DNA of 64,000 nt from Mycobacterium lepraemurium (GCA_002291465.1 CP021238.1:62001-126000), one strand, 5' to 3'. Shown: positions 9,720 to 20,194, numbered from the stretch's first letter. The notes: a model not told the origin generated them from the letters alone. A program made the numbers and translations.

Positions 9720-10721
9720 ATGAGCATCGACAACGAATCGACGGCGTCGCGCCAGTTCGTCGCCTCCGCTGCCGCCTTCTCCTCCAAGTGGATCAAGGGA
9801 ATTCGGTACTGGCAGGCCGGCTACACCGCGGTCTTCATCGCCTTCGTCGTGTTCATCGCGGTGAAGATGTTGGGCACCTTGAAGATCGTCAATCTCCGCA
9901 CGCCGCACATCGGCGCCGCGGCCATCTACGCCCTGCCGATCGGCCTGGTTGTGGCGGGCACGGCGATCGGTGGCTACCTGTGGTGGCGGTCGCGCCGCAC
10001 CTACCTCCTCATCGTCGCCGGCGACAGGCTCATCATCGGCCGGCGGCGCCCCGAGGTCTATCCACTGGCTGACGCGCAGCTGGGCCTGTGGGTGGACAAC
10101 GGCGTCGCCCTTCATCTGCACTCCGGTCGACGCCGCTTCGTGTTGGGCGGTCGAGACCGTCGCATCGGGCCGGGGACACCGCTTGCCGCGCCGCCGGTCC
10201 CGCTGGTCGACGCATCGCTCGGCGCGGCCGACTTCGACGAATTGCTTGCCCTGGGCGGCTGGTCGGCGGCACGCGGGCCCGCCACCGGGGAACCGATTCG
10301 GTGTCTGCTGTTCCCCAACCCGGTGGAGACCCAACGGATGGGTTCGTTCGCGCTGCGGAAGAAGCAACGCCTGATCCGGTCGCTCTCGCAACCGCAACTG
10401 CTCATCGACCTGGACGCCGACAGTATCCGGGTCATCGACCCGAACAACGACGGCGTCGTGGCGATGACCTGGGTGGCACGGGTGACGGCCACCTACCGGC
10501 TCTCGGCCGGACATGCCGTCACGTCCGCCCAGCATGTCGCGAGCGACGCTGTGGGCCGATACTTTTCGACCATACCGGCGCTACGGATCGACATTGCCGG
10601 CATGGCACCCCTGACCGTCGGCTGTCGCGCGTTCGACGGGCCCAAGCAGCGTTGCTCGCGGTCGCCGGACGTTTCCACCACCCACGAGCCCCCGACCTAT
10701 GCGGTCTCGGCGGCCGCCTGA
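9720..10721 (+). CDS. Conserved hypothetical membrane protein
   Basis: Start chosen at the ATG at 9720 (MSIDNESTASRQFVASAAAF), which has GAAAGGA about 10 bp upstream. 333 residues. Two hydrophobic segments near the N-terminus (YTAVFIAFVVFIAVKMLG, residues about 35-53, and IYALPIGLVVAGTAIGGYLWW, about 70-90) are followed by a soluble region of about 240 residues with no recognisable catalytic motif. The last 30 residues (CRAFDGPKQRCSRSPDV...) are Cys- and Arg-rich and may follow an undetected frameshift. No function is assigned. Confidence 0.65.
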   Translation: MSIDNESTASRQFVASAAAFSSKWIKGIRYWQAGYTAVFIAFVVFIAVKMLGTLKIVNLRTPHIGAAAIYALPIGLVVAGTAIGGYLWWRSRRTYLLIVAGDRLIIGRRRPEVYPLADAQLGLWVDNGVALHLHSGRRRFVLGGRDRRIGPGTPLAAPPVPLVDASLGAADFDELLALGGWSAARGPATGEPIRCLLFPNPVETQRMGSFALRKKQRLIRSLSQPQLLIDLDADSIRVIDPNNDGVVAMTWVARVTATYRLSAGHAVTSAQHVASDAVGRYFSTIPALRIDIAGMAPLTVGCRAFDGPKQRCSRSPDVSTTHEPPTYAVSAAA

Positions 10722-10801
10722 TATAGGTCAACGTACCTGATATATGGTGCAAGGCTGTTGCGCCCAAGTCATGGCGCTACGGCAACCAGTTAGCTGATAT
10801 A
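10717..10801. repeat. Three TGATATA repeats upstream of a deazaflavin-type gene
   Basis: CCTGATATA occurs at 10717 and again at 10736 (19 bp apart, about two helical turns), and CTGATATA at 10794. The first overlaps the end of the preceding gene. All lie within 130 bp of the start at 10843. They could be regulator binding sites; the AT-rich TGATATA resembles no site I can name. Confidence 0.35.
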
Positions 10802-10842
10802 GGCGATTGGCTTTCACTGCACGTTCCCGTGACAATGCTGGT

Positions 10843-11259
10843 ATGGCCGACGACATCGAACTGAGCCCCACCGACTGGGTGCGCGAACAGACCGAACGGA
10901 TTCTGCGGCAGGGCACGACCGACGGGGTCGAGGTCTTCGACCGGCCCGTGGTGCTGGTGACCATGACCGGGGCGAAGTCGGGCAAGAGGCGCTACGTGCC
11001 GTTGATGCGGGTGGAACACGACGGCCGGTACGCCGTCGTCGTGTCCAAGGGCGGCGCGCCGGAACACCCCGCGTGGTACTTCAATCTCAAGGCCCACCCG
11101 GAAGTGACGTTGCAGGACGGCGACAAGGTCGTCACTCTGCGGGCGCGGGAGCTGGCCGGAGCCGAACGCGAGCAGTGGTGGCGACTCGCGGTCGAGGCCT
11201 ATCCTCCCTACGCCGAGTACCAGACGAAGACGGCCAGGCAGATCCCGGTCTTTGTTTAG
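10843..11259 (+). CDS. Deazaflavin (F420)-dependent nitroreductase family protein
   Basis: 138 residues from the ATG at 10843 (MADDIELSPTDWVREQTERILRQG). The family pattern is clear: VVLVTMTGAKSGKRRYVPLMRVEHDGRYAVVVSKGGAPEHPAWYFNLKAHPEVTLQ, the split-barrel fold that binds F420 in Ddn-like proteins, ending with EREQWWRLAVEAYPPYAEYQTKTARQIPVFV. Members reduce quinones or nitro compounds, or act on unknown substrates. Full length for the family, no lesion. Stands alone between a membrane protein and a broken transporter. Confidence 0.9.
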   Translation: MADDIELSPTDWVREQTERILRQGTTDGVEVFDRPVVLVTMTGAKSGKRRYVPLMRVEHDGRYAVVVSKGGAPEHPAWYFNLKAHPEVTLQDGDKVVTLRARELAGAEREQWWRLAVEAYPPYAEYQTKTARQIPVFV

Positions 11260-11487
11260 AGTAATACAAAAACATTTGGATTCGGTATGCGCCCGGCCGG
11301 TCCGGTTGACCCGTTGTCGGGCGTCCACCTACCTTCGTACCCAGCGGCCGAGGTCTGGCCAGCTGGACAACGACGTTACTAGTATCTGTAATCGCCTGCG
11401 CTGTACGGATATACGAACCTTCGGCGTGTCGTTACCGGGTGGATGTCCAAAAGCCCACCGCCATTGACGAATTCAGGGGAGGGCCCC

Positions 11488-13045
11488 ATGCAACGAGCAG
11501 GATCACCAGAGCGGCAAGGTGTGTCGACGCCGCGAAGCGAACGGATCCGTGAGGTGCTCCGCTACGATCTGCCCGCCTCGTTGGTGGTTTTCCTGGTGGC
11601 ACTTCCGCTGTCGCTGGGGATCGCGATCGCTTCGGACGCCGCAGCCTCTAGCCGGGAGCTGGCTCGCCGCGATCGTCGGGGGTATCGTCGGCGGATGGCT
11701 CGGGGGGATCGCCGCTACAGGTCAGCGGGCCCGCCGCCGGGCTCACCGTCGTGGTCGCCGACGTGGTGGCCGAATTCGGCTGGGGTGTCACCTGTTTCAT
11801 CACCGTAGTCGCGGGAGTCCTGCAGGTCTTGTTGGGGTTCAGCAGGATCGCACGTGCCGCCCTGGCCATCTCGCCCGTCGTTGTGCACGCCATGCTGGCC
11901 GGTATCGGCATCACGATAGCCCTGCAGCAGGTGCACGTGCTGTTGGGCGGGTCATCCAAGAGTTCGGCCTGGAGCAATGTCACCGGCCTGCCCGCGCAGA
12001 TTCTCGGTGCGCACCGCCCGGGACTGGTGTTGGGTCTGCTGGTGATCGCGATCCTGGTGGCCTGGCGCTGGGTTCCGTCCCGGCTGGCCATCGTCCCCGG
12101 CCCGCTGGTCGCCATCGTGGTGGTCACGATCATCTCAATGGTGCTGCCGTTCAAGGTATCCCGGATCGAGCTGGACGGCTCGGTGCTCGACGCGGTGCGG
12201 TTGCCGTCCCTGCCGCACGGGAATTGGGGGGGGCGTCGCGATCGTCGTGATCACCGTCACCCTGATCACCAGCGTGCAGAGCCTGCTCACCGCGGTGTCC
12301 ATCGACTGCATGCACACCGGCCCCCGAACCGATTTCAACTGCGAGCTGATCGGCCAGGGCGCCGCGAACATCGCGTCGGGCGCGCTGGGTGGGCTGCCCA
12401 TCGCCGGCGTCATCATGCGCAGCTCGGCGAACGTCAACGCCGGTGCGAAAACCCGCGCCTCGACCATCATGCACGGTTTCTGGGTGCTGGTGTTCGCGGT
12501 GCCCTTCGCCGGGCTGGTCGAAAAGATCCCCACCGCCGCGCTCGCCGGCCTGCTGACCGTCATCGGGATCGAGTTGCTAAAGCCGGTGCACATCGAAACC
12601 GCCTTGCGCAACGGCGATCTCGTCATCTATCTGGTCACGGTTACCAGTGTCATCTTTCTCAACCTGCTGCACGGCGTGCTGATCGGTCTGCTGCTCGCCG
12701 TGGTGGCGACCGGGTGGCGGGTGGTGCGGGCCAGGATCGAGGCCGAACCGGTGGGCGACGGATGGCACGTCGTCATCGAGGGGGCATGCACCTTCCTGGC
12801 GTTGCCACGGCTGACCGGCGTGCTGGCCTCCATCCCCGAGCGCACTTCGGTGACCGTGCACCTGCTCACCAACTATCTCGATCACGCCGCGCATCAGGCG
12901 ATCGGCGACTGGCACCGACGGCACTGCGCCACCGGTGGAACGGTCGAGGTCCGCGACACGGCCGAGCCGGCGGCGCGGCGCCGCAACTCGCACCTGAGCC
13001 TGGTCGAACAGGTCTGCTCGCCCGGGGGGCGCGTGACGCCGCGCG
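11488..13045 (+). pseudogene. SulP-family anion transporter, several frameshifts
   Basis: ATG at 11488 (MQRAGSPERQGV...YDLPASLVVFLVALPLSLGIAIA). The sequence then moves between frames: LAAIVGGIVGGWLGG near 11660-11700, VSGPAAGLTVVVADVVAEFGWG from about 11740, and IVVITVTLITSVQSLLTAVSIDCMHTGPRTDFNCELIGQGAANIASG from about 12240. At least three frameshifts are needed, near 11645, 11710 and 12230; the last is in a run of eight G at 12226-12233. SulP proteins take up sulfate or bicarbonate. The C-terminal STAS-like part (WHVVIEGACTFLALPRLTGVL) is still readable. The end is uncertain and meets the convergent LLM gene. Confidence 0.85.
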
Positions 13046-13904
13046 CTACCTCAGGTCGGCGGCCACCCGCTCCAGCGCGGTGAGGTGCTCGTCGACGCCG
13101 GCGAACCCGGCCTTCATGGTGTTCACCGAAAGATGCGTGGTCCCGGCGGCTTTCCACACAGCGATGTCGCCGGCCAGCTTGTCGCGGTCGTCGGTCCAGC
13201 TGACCCGGCCTTCCATCCCGAGGCTCTTGGGATCGCGGCCCGCCGCCTCGGCCGCGCGGGTCACCTGCTCGAGCGCGTGGTCCAGGCCAGGTCCCGGTTC
13301 GGTCATCGGGAACCAGCCGTCGCCGAGGCGGCCGGCGCGTTCGAAGGCACGATCGGAAGTGGCGCCGAACCACACCGGGATCGGCCGCTGGACCGGCAGC
13401 GGGGCCAGTCCCGCCGCGGTCACGGTGTGGTATTTGCCGTCGAAGGTGACCGACCGTTCGGTCCACAGCCGGCGCATCACCTCGACCTGCTCCTCGGAGC
13501 GCTTGCCGCGATTGGTGAACGTCTCACCGAGCGCTTCGTATTCGACGGCGTTCCAACCCAATCCGATGCCGAGCCGGAAGCGGCCACCGGCGAGCAGGTC
13601 GACCTCGGCGGCCTGCTTGGCCACCAGCACCGACTGGCGTTGCGGCAGGATGATGACGTCGGTGACCAGTTCCAGCGAGGTGATCACCGCCAGATAGCCG
13701 AATAACACGAACGGCTCGTGAAAGGTCGAGTTGATGTCGTAGGGGCCCCGCCACCCCTGATGCACCCGCGGGTCGGTGCCGACGACGTGGTCGTAGGCCA
13801 GGATGTGGGTGAACCCGAGCTCCTCGACCCGCTGCGCGTAGCTGCGCAGCACCGCGGGGTCCGCTCCGATCTCGGTCTGGGGGGAAGACGACTCCGATGC
13901 GCAT
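13046..13904 (-). pseudogene. LLM-class F420-dependent oxidoreductase, poly-C frameshift
   Basis: The natural start is the ATG at 13904 (MRIGVVFP). It is followed by a run of six C on the coding strand (near 13880) where one extra base shifts the frame; the continuation QTEIGADPAVLRSYAQRVEELGFTHILAYDHV runs open to 13046. The body is a complete luciferase-like TIM barrel with LLAGGRFRLGIGLGWNAVEYEALG and PIPVWFGATSDRAFERAG. Such enzymes use F420 to oxidise or reduce small molecules. One extra C could be a sequencing error or a slippage site; a protein could otherwise start only at an upstream start in the second frame (13981). Confidence 0.75.
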
Positions 13905-13968
13905 TCGCGGTTCACCCGAGTCCCGACGCGATTCCTTCCCGCGTTGCCGCGTCGGCGATGATGGAGGC

Positions 13969-14952
13969 GTGGCGGCGACAAAGCTCAGCGGCGTGTTCCG
14001 GGTCGGCGAATTGGAGCCGGCGTTCGCAGAAGAGCTGGCCGCGCGCTACGACGTCCCCAGGCTGCCCGACGGTGCCGCACGTGACCGGTTCCTGGCCGAG
14101 CATGCCGCCGAGGTGCGGGCGCTACTGACCTGGGGACGGCCCGGGGTGGACGCCGCCCTGATCGCGGCGTTGCCCAACCTGGAGGTCATAGTCAACAACG
14201 GCGCCGGCGTGGACCTGATCGACACCGCGGCCGCCGACCGTCGCGGAATCGGCGTCAGCAACACCCCGGACGTGCTCTCCGATACCGTCGCCGACACCGC
14301 GCTGGGCCTGATCCTGATGACGCTGCGCCGGTTGGGCGTCGCCGATCGGTATGTGCGGGCCGGGCGGTGGGCGCGCGAGGGGCCGGTCCCCTACGGCCGG
14401 GACGTCAGCGGGCTCCAGGTCGGCATCCTGGGCCTGGGTCGCATCGGCTTGGCGATCGCGACCAGATTGCGGGGGTTCGACTGCGCCATCGCCTATCACA
14501 ATCGTCGCCGCATCGACGGCTCCCCGTATCGCTATGCCGCCTCCGCCGTCGAGCTCGCCGAATCGGTCGACGTGCTGGTGGTTGCCACCACCGGCGACCA
14601 CCAGGCCCACAAACTCGTCGACCGCGCCGTGCTGCGCGCCCTGGGCCCCGAGGGTTACCTGATCAACATCGCCCGGGGCAGCGTCGTCGACCAGGAGGCG
14701 TTGGTGGAGATGCTGGCCGGCGGTGAACTGGCCGGCGCGGGGCTGGATGTGTTCGCCGACGAGCCGCACGTGCCCGCCGAGTTGGTCGGCCTGGACAACG
14801 TGGTGCTGCTGCCGCACGTCGGCAGCGCCACCGCGCGGACCCGGCGGGCGATGGCTTCGTTGGCGCTGCGCAATCTCGAAAGCTACCTGGCCACGGGTCG
14901 ACTGGTGACGCCGGTGCTGCGGCCGCGCCGCCGGATTCCGGACCGCAACTGA
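13969..14952 (+). CDS. D-isomer specific 2-hydroxyacid dehydrogenase
   Basis: Start chosen at the GTG at 13969 (VAATKLSGVFRVGELEP), where the family homology begins; an in-frame ATG at 13897 is also open. About 327 residues. NAD-binding motif GILGLGRIGLAIATRLRGF, catalytic-domain signature INIARGSVVDQEALVEML, the acidic DVFADEPHVP and the catalytic His in LLPHVGSATARTR. Enzymes of this family interconvert 2-oxo and D-2-hydroxy acids (glyoxylate/hydroxypyruvate reductase or phosphoglycerate dehydrogenase-like); the substrate cannot be read from sequence. Divergent from the LLM gene at 13904. Confidence 0.9.
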   Translation: MAATKLSGVFRVGELEPAFAEELAARYDVPRLPDGAARDRFLAEHAAEVRALLTWGRPGVDAALIAALPNLEVIVNNGAGVDLIDTAAADRRGIGVSNTPDVLSDTVADTALGLILMTLRRLGVADRYVRAGRWAREGPVPYGRDVSGLQVGILGLGRIGLAIATRLRGFDCAIAYHNRRRIDGSPYRYAASAVELAESVDVLVVATTGDHQAHKLVDRAVLRALGPEGYLINIARGSVVDQEALVEMLAGGELAGAGLDVFADEPHVPAELVGLDNVVLLPHVGSATARTRRAMASLALRNLESYLATGRLVTPVLRPRRRIPDRN

Positions 14953-15016
14953 TCCGTGGTCGAAGCGATACCCGGAAAAGGTTATCGCCGCCCCCGCAAC
15001 GGGGTATGCGGCACTC

Positions 15017-15475
15017 ATGAGCCCACTACCGTCGCAGACTGCCACGCCGGTGCGGTTGACGCTGGCCGGCAGCGCCCGCCCCGACACCGTGACGGCGTGG
15101 CGCCGTGCCTTGCACCGGTGGCGGCAGCACGAGGTGCGGGCGCCCGACGACGTGCGTGACGACGTGGTGCTGGGAGTCAACGAGGCGCTGGCCAATTGCG
15201 TCGAGCACGCCTACCGTTCGCACCGCGGAACCGGCGCGATGAAGCTGCAGGCCAGCTACGACCCGGGCGCCGAGTCGATCCGGGTGTGCGTGAGCGACCG
15301 CGGCCGGTGGCAGAGCCCGTCGTGCCGGCTGTCGAGCGACCCGCGCGCGTCCCGCGGCATCATGCTGATGCACAACCTGGCCGAGCACTGCACCATCCAC
15401 ACCCGCCCGGACGGCACCAGCGTCTACCTGGATTACGCTCTCGACCCGAATCACGTTGCTGAACAACGGGTTTGA
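15017..15475 (+). CDS. HATPase-domain protein, anti-sigma-factor (RsbW) type
   Basis: 152 residues from MSPLPSQTATPVRLTLAGSARP. GHKL ATPase features: N box VNEALANCVEHAY, G1-like RVCVSDRGRWQSP and a short G2-like RASRGIMLMHNLAEHC. There is no histidine-phosphotransfer or membrane part. Stand-alone proteins of this type are usually serine kinases that bind and inhibit sigma factors and phosphorylate anti-anti-sigma factors. No sigma factor or antagonist lies next to it, so the partner is unknown. It is followed at once by a strong hairpin at 15478. Confidence 0.88.
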   Translation: MSPLPSQTATPVRLTLAGSARPDTVTAWRRALHRWRQHEVRAPDDVRDDVVLGVNEALANCVEHAYRSHRGTGAMKLQASYDPGAESIRVCVSDRGRWQSPSCRLSSDPRASRGIMLMHNLAEHCTIHTRPDGTSVYLDYALDPNHVAEQRV

Positions 15476-15477
15476 AG

Positions 15478-15497
15478 GCCCTTAGCTGCCTAAGGGC
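15478..15497. terminator. Hairpin between convergent genes
   Basis: GCCCTTAG-CTGC-CTAAGGGC is a perfect 8-bp stem with a four-base loop. It starts 2 bp after the stop of the ATPase gene and lies before the 3' end of the convergent WS/DGAT gene. No T-tract follows, which is common in mycobacteria. It probably acts in both directions. Confidence 0.65.
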
Positions 15498-15611
15498 GCC
15501 GATGGCGTGAACTTCACCGGCAACGGGTCGTCGCAGGCCAGCGCCATGTCGGGCAGACAGGGCCGCAGCGGAAACCGGCCGGGCCGCAACGGGTAAGCGG
15601 CGCAGCGCTTT

Positions 15612-16970
15612 TCAGACGCCGGCGGCCAGCTCCAATTCCTTCAACGACGCCTCCAGATGGCCGAGCATCCGCTGCAGATGCGGCACGCTGCGCCAGCAGC
15701 CGACGAGGTCGAAGTCGAGGTTGTCGGCATTGTTGGTCACGGTGATGTTGACCGCCTGACCGTCCAGCGGGATGGACAGCGGGTAGTTGCCGTCCAGCCG
15801 GGCGCCGCGCCAGTACAACTGTTCCGAGCGGCCGGTCGACACGTTCGAGATGACGATGTTGAACGGCGACGAGGCCGTCGACAAGTAGCCGGGGATCAGC
15901 CCGAAGAACAGCCCGCCGATGTTGAAGGCGGACAGCGCCAACTGCTGCACCGGCGGCAGCGCTGCCAGAACACGTCCTTGGTGTCGCGGATCGACGCGCT
16001 GATGATCTCCAGCCGTTTGGCGGGGTCGTCCAAGTCGGTGGCGAGGTTGCACAGGAAGGTGCCGACCAGGTTGCCGCCGCGGTCGTCGTCGGGCTTGCGC
16101 AGGTTGACGGGAACCATCGCGGTGAGCGGGGCGTCCGGCAGGGCGTTCTGGTCGAGCAGGTAGGCCCGCAGCGCGCCCGACGACATCGCGAGGATGACGT
16201 CGTTGACCGTGGCGCCGGGTGGCCGCCTTGACCGCGTTGATGCGCTCCAGAGGCCAGGACTGCGCGGCCACCCGCCGGGCGCCGCCGATGCGGACGTTGA
16301 ACATCGAGCGCAGCGCCTGAAACGGCAGGGTGAGTTGCTGTTCGAGCAACGCGGCCCGGGCGCGCTTCAACGTGGACGGCGCCAGGGCGAGCGCCGACCC
16401 GGCGGTGCGGCAGGCCCGCTCGAGCAGCGACGGGCGTCGGCGTGGGCCACGCTTGCGCGGCGGCAGGCTCCAGGGCACCCGGACCTCGTCGTCGTGCGGA
16501 TCGGGGGTGAAGGCCCGCTGCACCAGCCGCAGCGCGGGCACCCCGTCCATCAGGGAGTGGTGGTACTTCGTGTAGACGGCGTACCGGCCGTCCTGGAGGC
16601 CTTCGACCAGATGCGCCTCCCACAGCGGGCGGTGCCGGTCGAGCAGGCTGCTGTGCAGCCGGGACGCCAGCTCCAGCAGGTCGCGCACCCGTCCGGGTTC
16701 GGGCAGCGCCGAGCGGCGCAGGTGGTAGTCGAGCTCGACCTCCTTGTCGACCGACCAGGCCAGGTTGGTGACGCCGCCGAAGAACGCCGGGTGCTTGCGG
16801 AAGGTGGGCTGCACGTCGGTGCACTCGAGCATCGCCTGATAGCTCTCGCGCACGAAATGCGGGCCGGCGTCCGGCGGCGGCTCAAAGAGCTGCAGCGAGC
16901 CCACGTGCATCGGATGCTCGCGTGACTCGCCGATGAGGAACAACGCATCCGTCGGTGAAATCGGTTCCAT
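15612..16970 (-). pseudogene. Wax ester synthase/diacylglycerol acyltransferase (WS/DGAT), two frameshifts
   Basis: ATG at 16970: MEPISPTDALFLIGESREHPMHVGSLQLFEPP. The catalytic HHxxxDG motif is present as KYHHSLMDGVPALRL. A frameshift near 16215 (INAVKAATRRH...) moves the centre (MSSGALRAYLLDQNALPDAPLTAMVPVNLRKPDDDRGGNLVGTFLCNL) into another frame. A second near 15960-15975 restores the first frame for LSAFNIGGLFFGLIPGYLSTASSPFNIVISNVSTG to the TGA at 15612. The enzyme would make triacylglycerol or wax esters at the membrane. The out-of-frame island contains the conserved PVNLR and GN region, so activity should be lost. Confidence 0.88.
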
Positions 16971-17091
16971 GGTTGTCGCACCCGCCTGTCGCCTCTGTCG
17001 CCTGTGGCGCCGTGATCGCCGCCCGCGGTCTGAACGGCCTACCTCACTAATAGCCCAAGCGCGCGTCGGCCACACCCGAATGTGCCGGTGT

Positions 17092-17717
17092 CTAACGCCC
17101 GGTGGCCTGGAAGATGACGCGCCGCGCGATCTCGACGGCGTGGTCGGCGAAGCGCTCGTAGAAGCGGCCCAGCAGCGTGGTGTCCACCGCGGCGGCGACG
17201 CCCGGCGGTCCATCAGCACCGACAGTGGCTGGCGATGCAACTCGTCCATCGTGTCGTCGTCGCGACGGATCTGCGCCGCCCGGCGTGGGTCCTGCGACAG
17301 CAGCACCTCGCGCACACCGGCGGCCAGCGCCTCGGCCGCCTCACCCATGGCCGCGATGATCGGCCGCACTTCCGCCGGCACGGCGCTGTCGGGGTGGCGC
17401 CGGCGGGCGATCTCGGCGACGTGCACCGCTAGCTCAACCATCCGCTGGGCGTTGGTGGCGATCCGCAGCGCGCTGACCACCGCGCGCAGATCCGTGGCCA
17501 CCGGCGCCTGCAACGCCAACAACGCGAACGCGGTCTCCTCGGCCTGCAGGCCCAGCGCGGCGATGCTGTGCTGGCGGGTGATGACGCCCTCGGCCGTCAA
17601 CAGGTTGGCGTGCAGCAGCGCGTGGGTGGCCTGCGCGATCGCGTCGGCGGCCATTGCGCACATCTCGGCGAGCCGTGCGTTGAGCAGGCACAGCCGCCGG
17701 TGGAAACCGGGCCTCAT
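17092..17717 (-). pseudogene. PhoU-domain protein, frameshift in the second half
   Basis: From the ATG at 17717: MRPGFHRRLCLLNARLAEMCAMAADAIAQATHALLHANLLTAEGVI, a helical PhoU repeat, then LQAPVATDLRAVVSALRIATNAQRMVELAVHVAEIARRRHP, the metal-binding type helix of PhoU. The second repeat reads to [19 protein letters not shown]; there the frame shifts (about 17180-17210). The rest, [35 protein letters not shown], ends at 17092. PhoU proteins regulate the Pst phosphate system; no pst gene is nearby. Reading straight on fuses it in frame to the next minus-strand gene, which is an artefact. Confidence 0.82.
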
Positions 17718-17774
17718 CCGTGACGGATAACCCGTCACCGCCAAATAAACGTGTGCGCGATAAACGTGCCCGCG

Positions 17775-19124
17775 CTAGCGGACGTCGTCGGCCAGCGCGC
17801 GGGCCTCCCGTTCGGTTTCCACCGCGGGCCCCGAGCCCGGCAACGGTTTGCCGGCGACCTCGGGGGTTAACAGCAGCGTGGCGGCGCCCACCGCGCCACC
17901 GAAGATCAGCATGTAGGTCGGCACCATAACTAGGTCGGCACCATAACGTTGCCGGTGGCCGACACCAGCGCCTGGGCGATCAGCGGGGTGACGCCGCCGA
18001 CCAGCGATATCGAGATATTGTGGGAGATGGCCAGCGCCCGTAGCGCACGGTGGTGGGAAACAGCGCCGGCAGCATGGCCGGCCCGTGCTGTCGAAGCACA
18101 GTTCCATCAGCCCGATCAGCAGCACGCCGATCAAGATCACCGGATACACGCCGCCGAATCGGATCAGCAGGAACGCCGGCACCGAGGCCCCGATCAGCAG
18201 CACGCACCCGGTCCACATGATGGGTTTGACGCCGATACGGTCGGACAGGCTGGCGACGGCCACCACCGTGGCCATCAGGATCGCCAGCGTGGTCACGATG
18301 ATCACCAGCCCGGCCGTGTGTCCGACGCGCACGAACAGCCGGAGATAGGTGGGCAGATAGCCGGTGAGCATGAAGGCGGCGACCTGTGAGGTCAGCACCA
18401 GCGCCGCGCAGATCAGCATCGGCCGCCACTGCTGCGCCACCGTGCGCCGGATCTGTTGGCGGCCTTGGTCGCCCGGCGTGTGCGGGCTGTCATTGGCGCT
18501 CTGGTAGGCCGAGGACTCTTCCAGCCGCAGCCGCAGGTACAGCGCGACCAGACCGAACGGCAGCCCCAACAGCAGCGGAATCCGCCAGCCGTAGCTCAGC
18601 ATGTCCTGGTCGGGCAGCCAGGTCTGCAGCCCGGTGACCAGCATGCCGGCCAGCACGAACCCCACCAGATTTCCCATCGGCAGGAAGCCGACCATCATGC
18701 CGCGCTTGTGGTCGGGCGCGCCTGCTCGACCAGGTAGGTCATCGCGCCGACGTACTCGCCGCCGGTGGACAGACCCTGGAATATCCGGGCGATGACGAGC
18801 AGGATCGGCGCCCAGATGCCGATGCTGTTGTAGGTGGGCAGCAGGCCGGTGGTGGTGGTGCTGACCGTCATCATCAGGTATGGTGACGGCCCGCACCCGG
18901 TGGCGGCCGATGCGGTCGCCCAGCGGGCCGAAGATGAACCCGCCGAGCGGGCGGACGACGAACGCCGAGGCCAGCGTGCTGAAGGTCGCGATCAGGTGCA
19001 GGCCGCTGACGCTCTTACCCGGGTAGAACACCTCGGCGAGCGTGGTCGCGATGTACCCGTAGACACCGAAGTCGTACCACTCCATGAAGTTTCCGATCGC
19101 GGTGCCCATGATGGTTTGACGCAT
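17775..19124 (-). pseudogene. MFS metabolite:proton symporter, ProP-like, with out-of-frame islands
   Basis: A 449-codon frame is open throughout, but two stretches are not transporter sequence. It starts MRQTIMGTAIGNFMEWYDFGVYGYIATTLAEVFYPGK, the ProP/KgtP-type N-terminus, then [20 protein letters not shown]. At about 18890 the frame moves ([20 protein letters not shown]...) and returns at about 18720 ([21 protein letters not shown]). A second island lies at about 18085-17945 (RPCCRRCFPPPCATGAG...). Paired frameshifts thus keep the frame open while scrambling TM3-4 and TM10-11. A short duplicated phrase near 17930-17945 (TAGGTCGGCACCATAAC) marks one scar. Transport is probably lost. Confidence 0.75.
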
Positions 19125-19420
19125 CGCTGGATCGGCGACCCTGATTTCTTTACGTGCCCATTTCCCCGGCGGCGGCGAATACCCATTGACTGATGGTTTA
19201 CCCGAAACTTTCCGGGCACGAACCAGCGGGGGTGGGCTAACAGCGGTGACCGCGCTGCGACCCGGCCCGGCCGGAGCCGCTCGGCCACCTCGGGCGACAC
19301 GCGCCGCGGGGGCGTCAAAGGCCAGCTAGGGCGGGGTCCTGCGGTTCGGCGGCGACGGTGTCGCGCGCGGTGTGCGGCGGCGCCCGGTTATTCGCGTCAC
19401 GTTTGGCTCGATCGGGCCGG

Positions 19421-19995
19421 TCATTGGCCCTTGAGGCTGCCGATGCGCAGCGAGAAGTCGGCCGGTTTGGGCGTCTGGGCGTTCTGGACCTGCTCGACGT
19501 AGCCGGCCGGTCGCGATCGATGATCGGCAAGCCCTCGGTGGTGGGACGCTCGGCCATGAACTCGGCGTACTGGCGTCCGAGCGCTTCGCGCAGGCCGATC
19601 GGGGCGGTGCGCCGGAAATCCGACAGCCTTTCGCGTTCCTCCTCGGCCATGTGGTCGTCGTTGGCCTCGCGGGTGCGTCCCACCGCGGCTAACCACTGCT
19701 CGGTGCCCGGCTGGGCCGCGTTCGGCGCAAGCACCCCGTCGCGGATGTCGTTGTGATCGCCGATCGCGTCGAGGGTCTCGTCCTCGGCGTCCGCACTGCC
19801 GCGCTTGAGCAGCTGGGGATAGAAGATCTTCTCCTCGATGTAGGTGTGCACGTCGAGCTTGTCGGCGAGCGGCCGCCACACCCGCTGCAGCGCGTCCCGG
19901 TTGTCGGCGGCCTGGGCCTGCAGGTAGTCGAGCCGGGCGAACTGCTCGCGGAACCAGTCGTGGCCGGCGAGGATCAGCATGGTGATGTCGGCCAT
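19421..19995 (-). pseudogene. Hemerythrin HHE-domain protein with C-terminal frameshift
   Basis: MADITMLILAGHDWFREQFARLDYLQAQA from the ATG at 19995. Iron-ligand candidates of the HHE four-helix bundle are all visible: GHDWFRE, DVHTYIEEKIFYPQLL, IGDHNDIRDG and NDDHMAEEERERL. The bundle is in frame to ERPTTEGLPIIDRDRPA; then one base appears to be missing near 19515. The native tail YVEQVQNAQTPKPADFSLRIGSLKGQ ends at 19421 in another frame. As written the protein would run on to 19315 with a foreign tail. The di-iron domain itself is intact, so function may survive. Confidence 0.72.
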
Positions 19996-20194
19996 CCGCG
20001 TCCTGCCTTCCGCCGGTCGATCTGGGCTGGCCTACCCGGTTTCCCGGCCCGGCTAACACCGCGCCCCGAGGATCAACCCAATTGACGCCCAGGTAAGCGA
20101 TCTGCCGACACGGCGGATACACTGAGGCAGCCGCGAGGCGACCGGCCACGGTTGCGCCCGTCAAACCCGATCAGAATAAGTCAGAGGTTGTGCC

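Noticed and set aside
15612..17744. A 710-residue PhoU-WS/DGAT fusion protein
   Set aside because: The join is frameshifted PhoU sequence plus intergenic DNA; PhoU has its native C-terminus in another frame and the acyltransferase has its own ATG at 16970.
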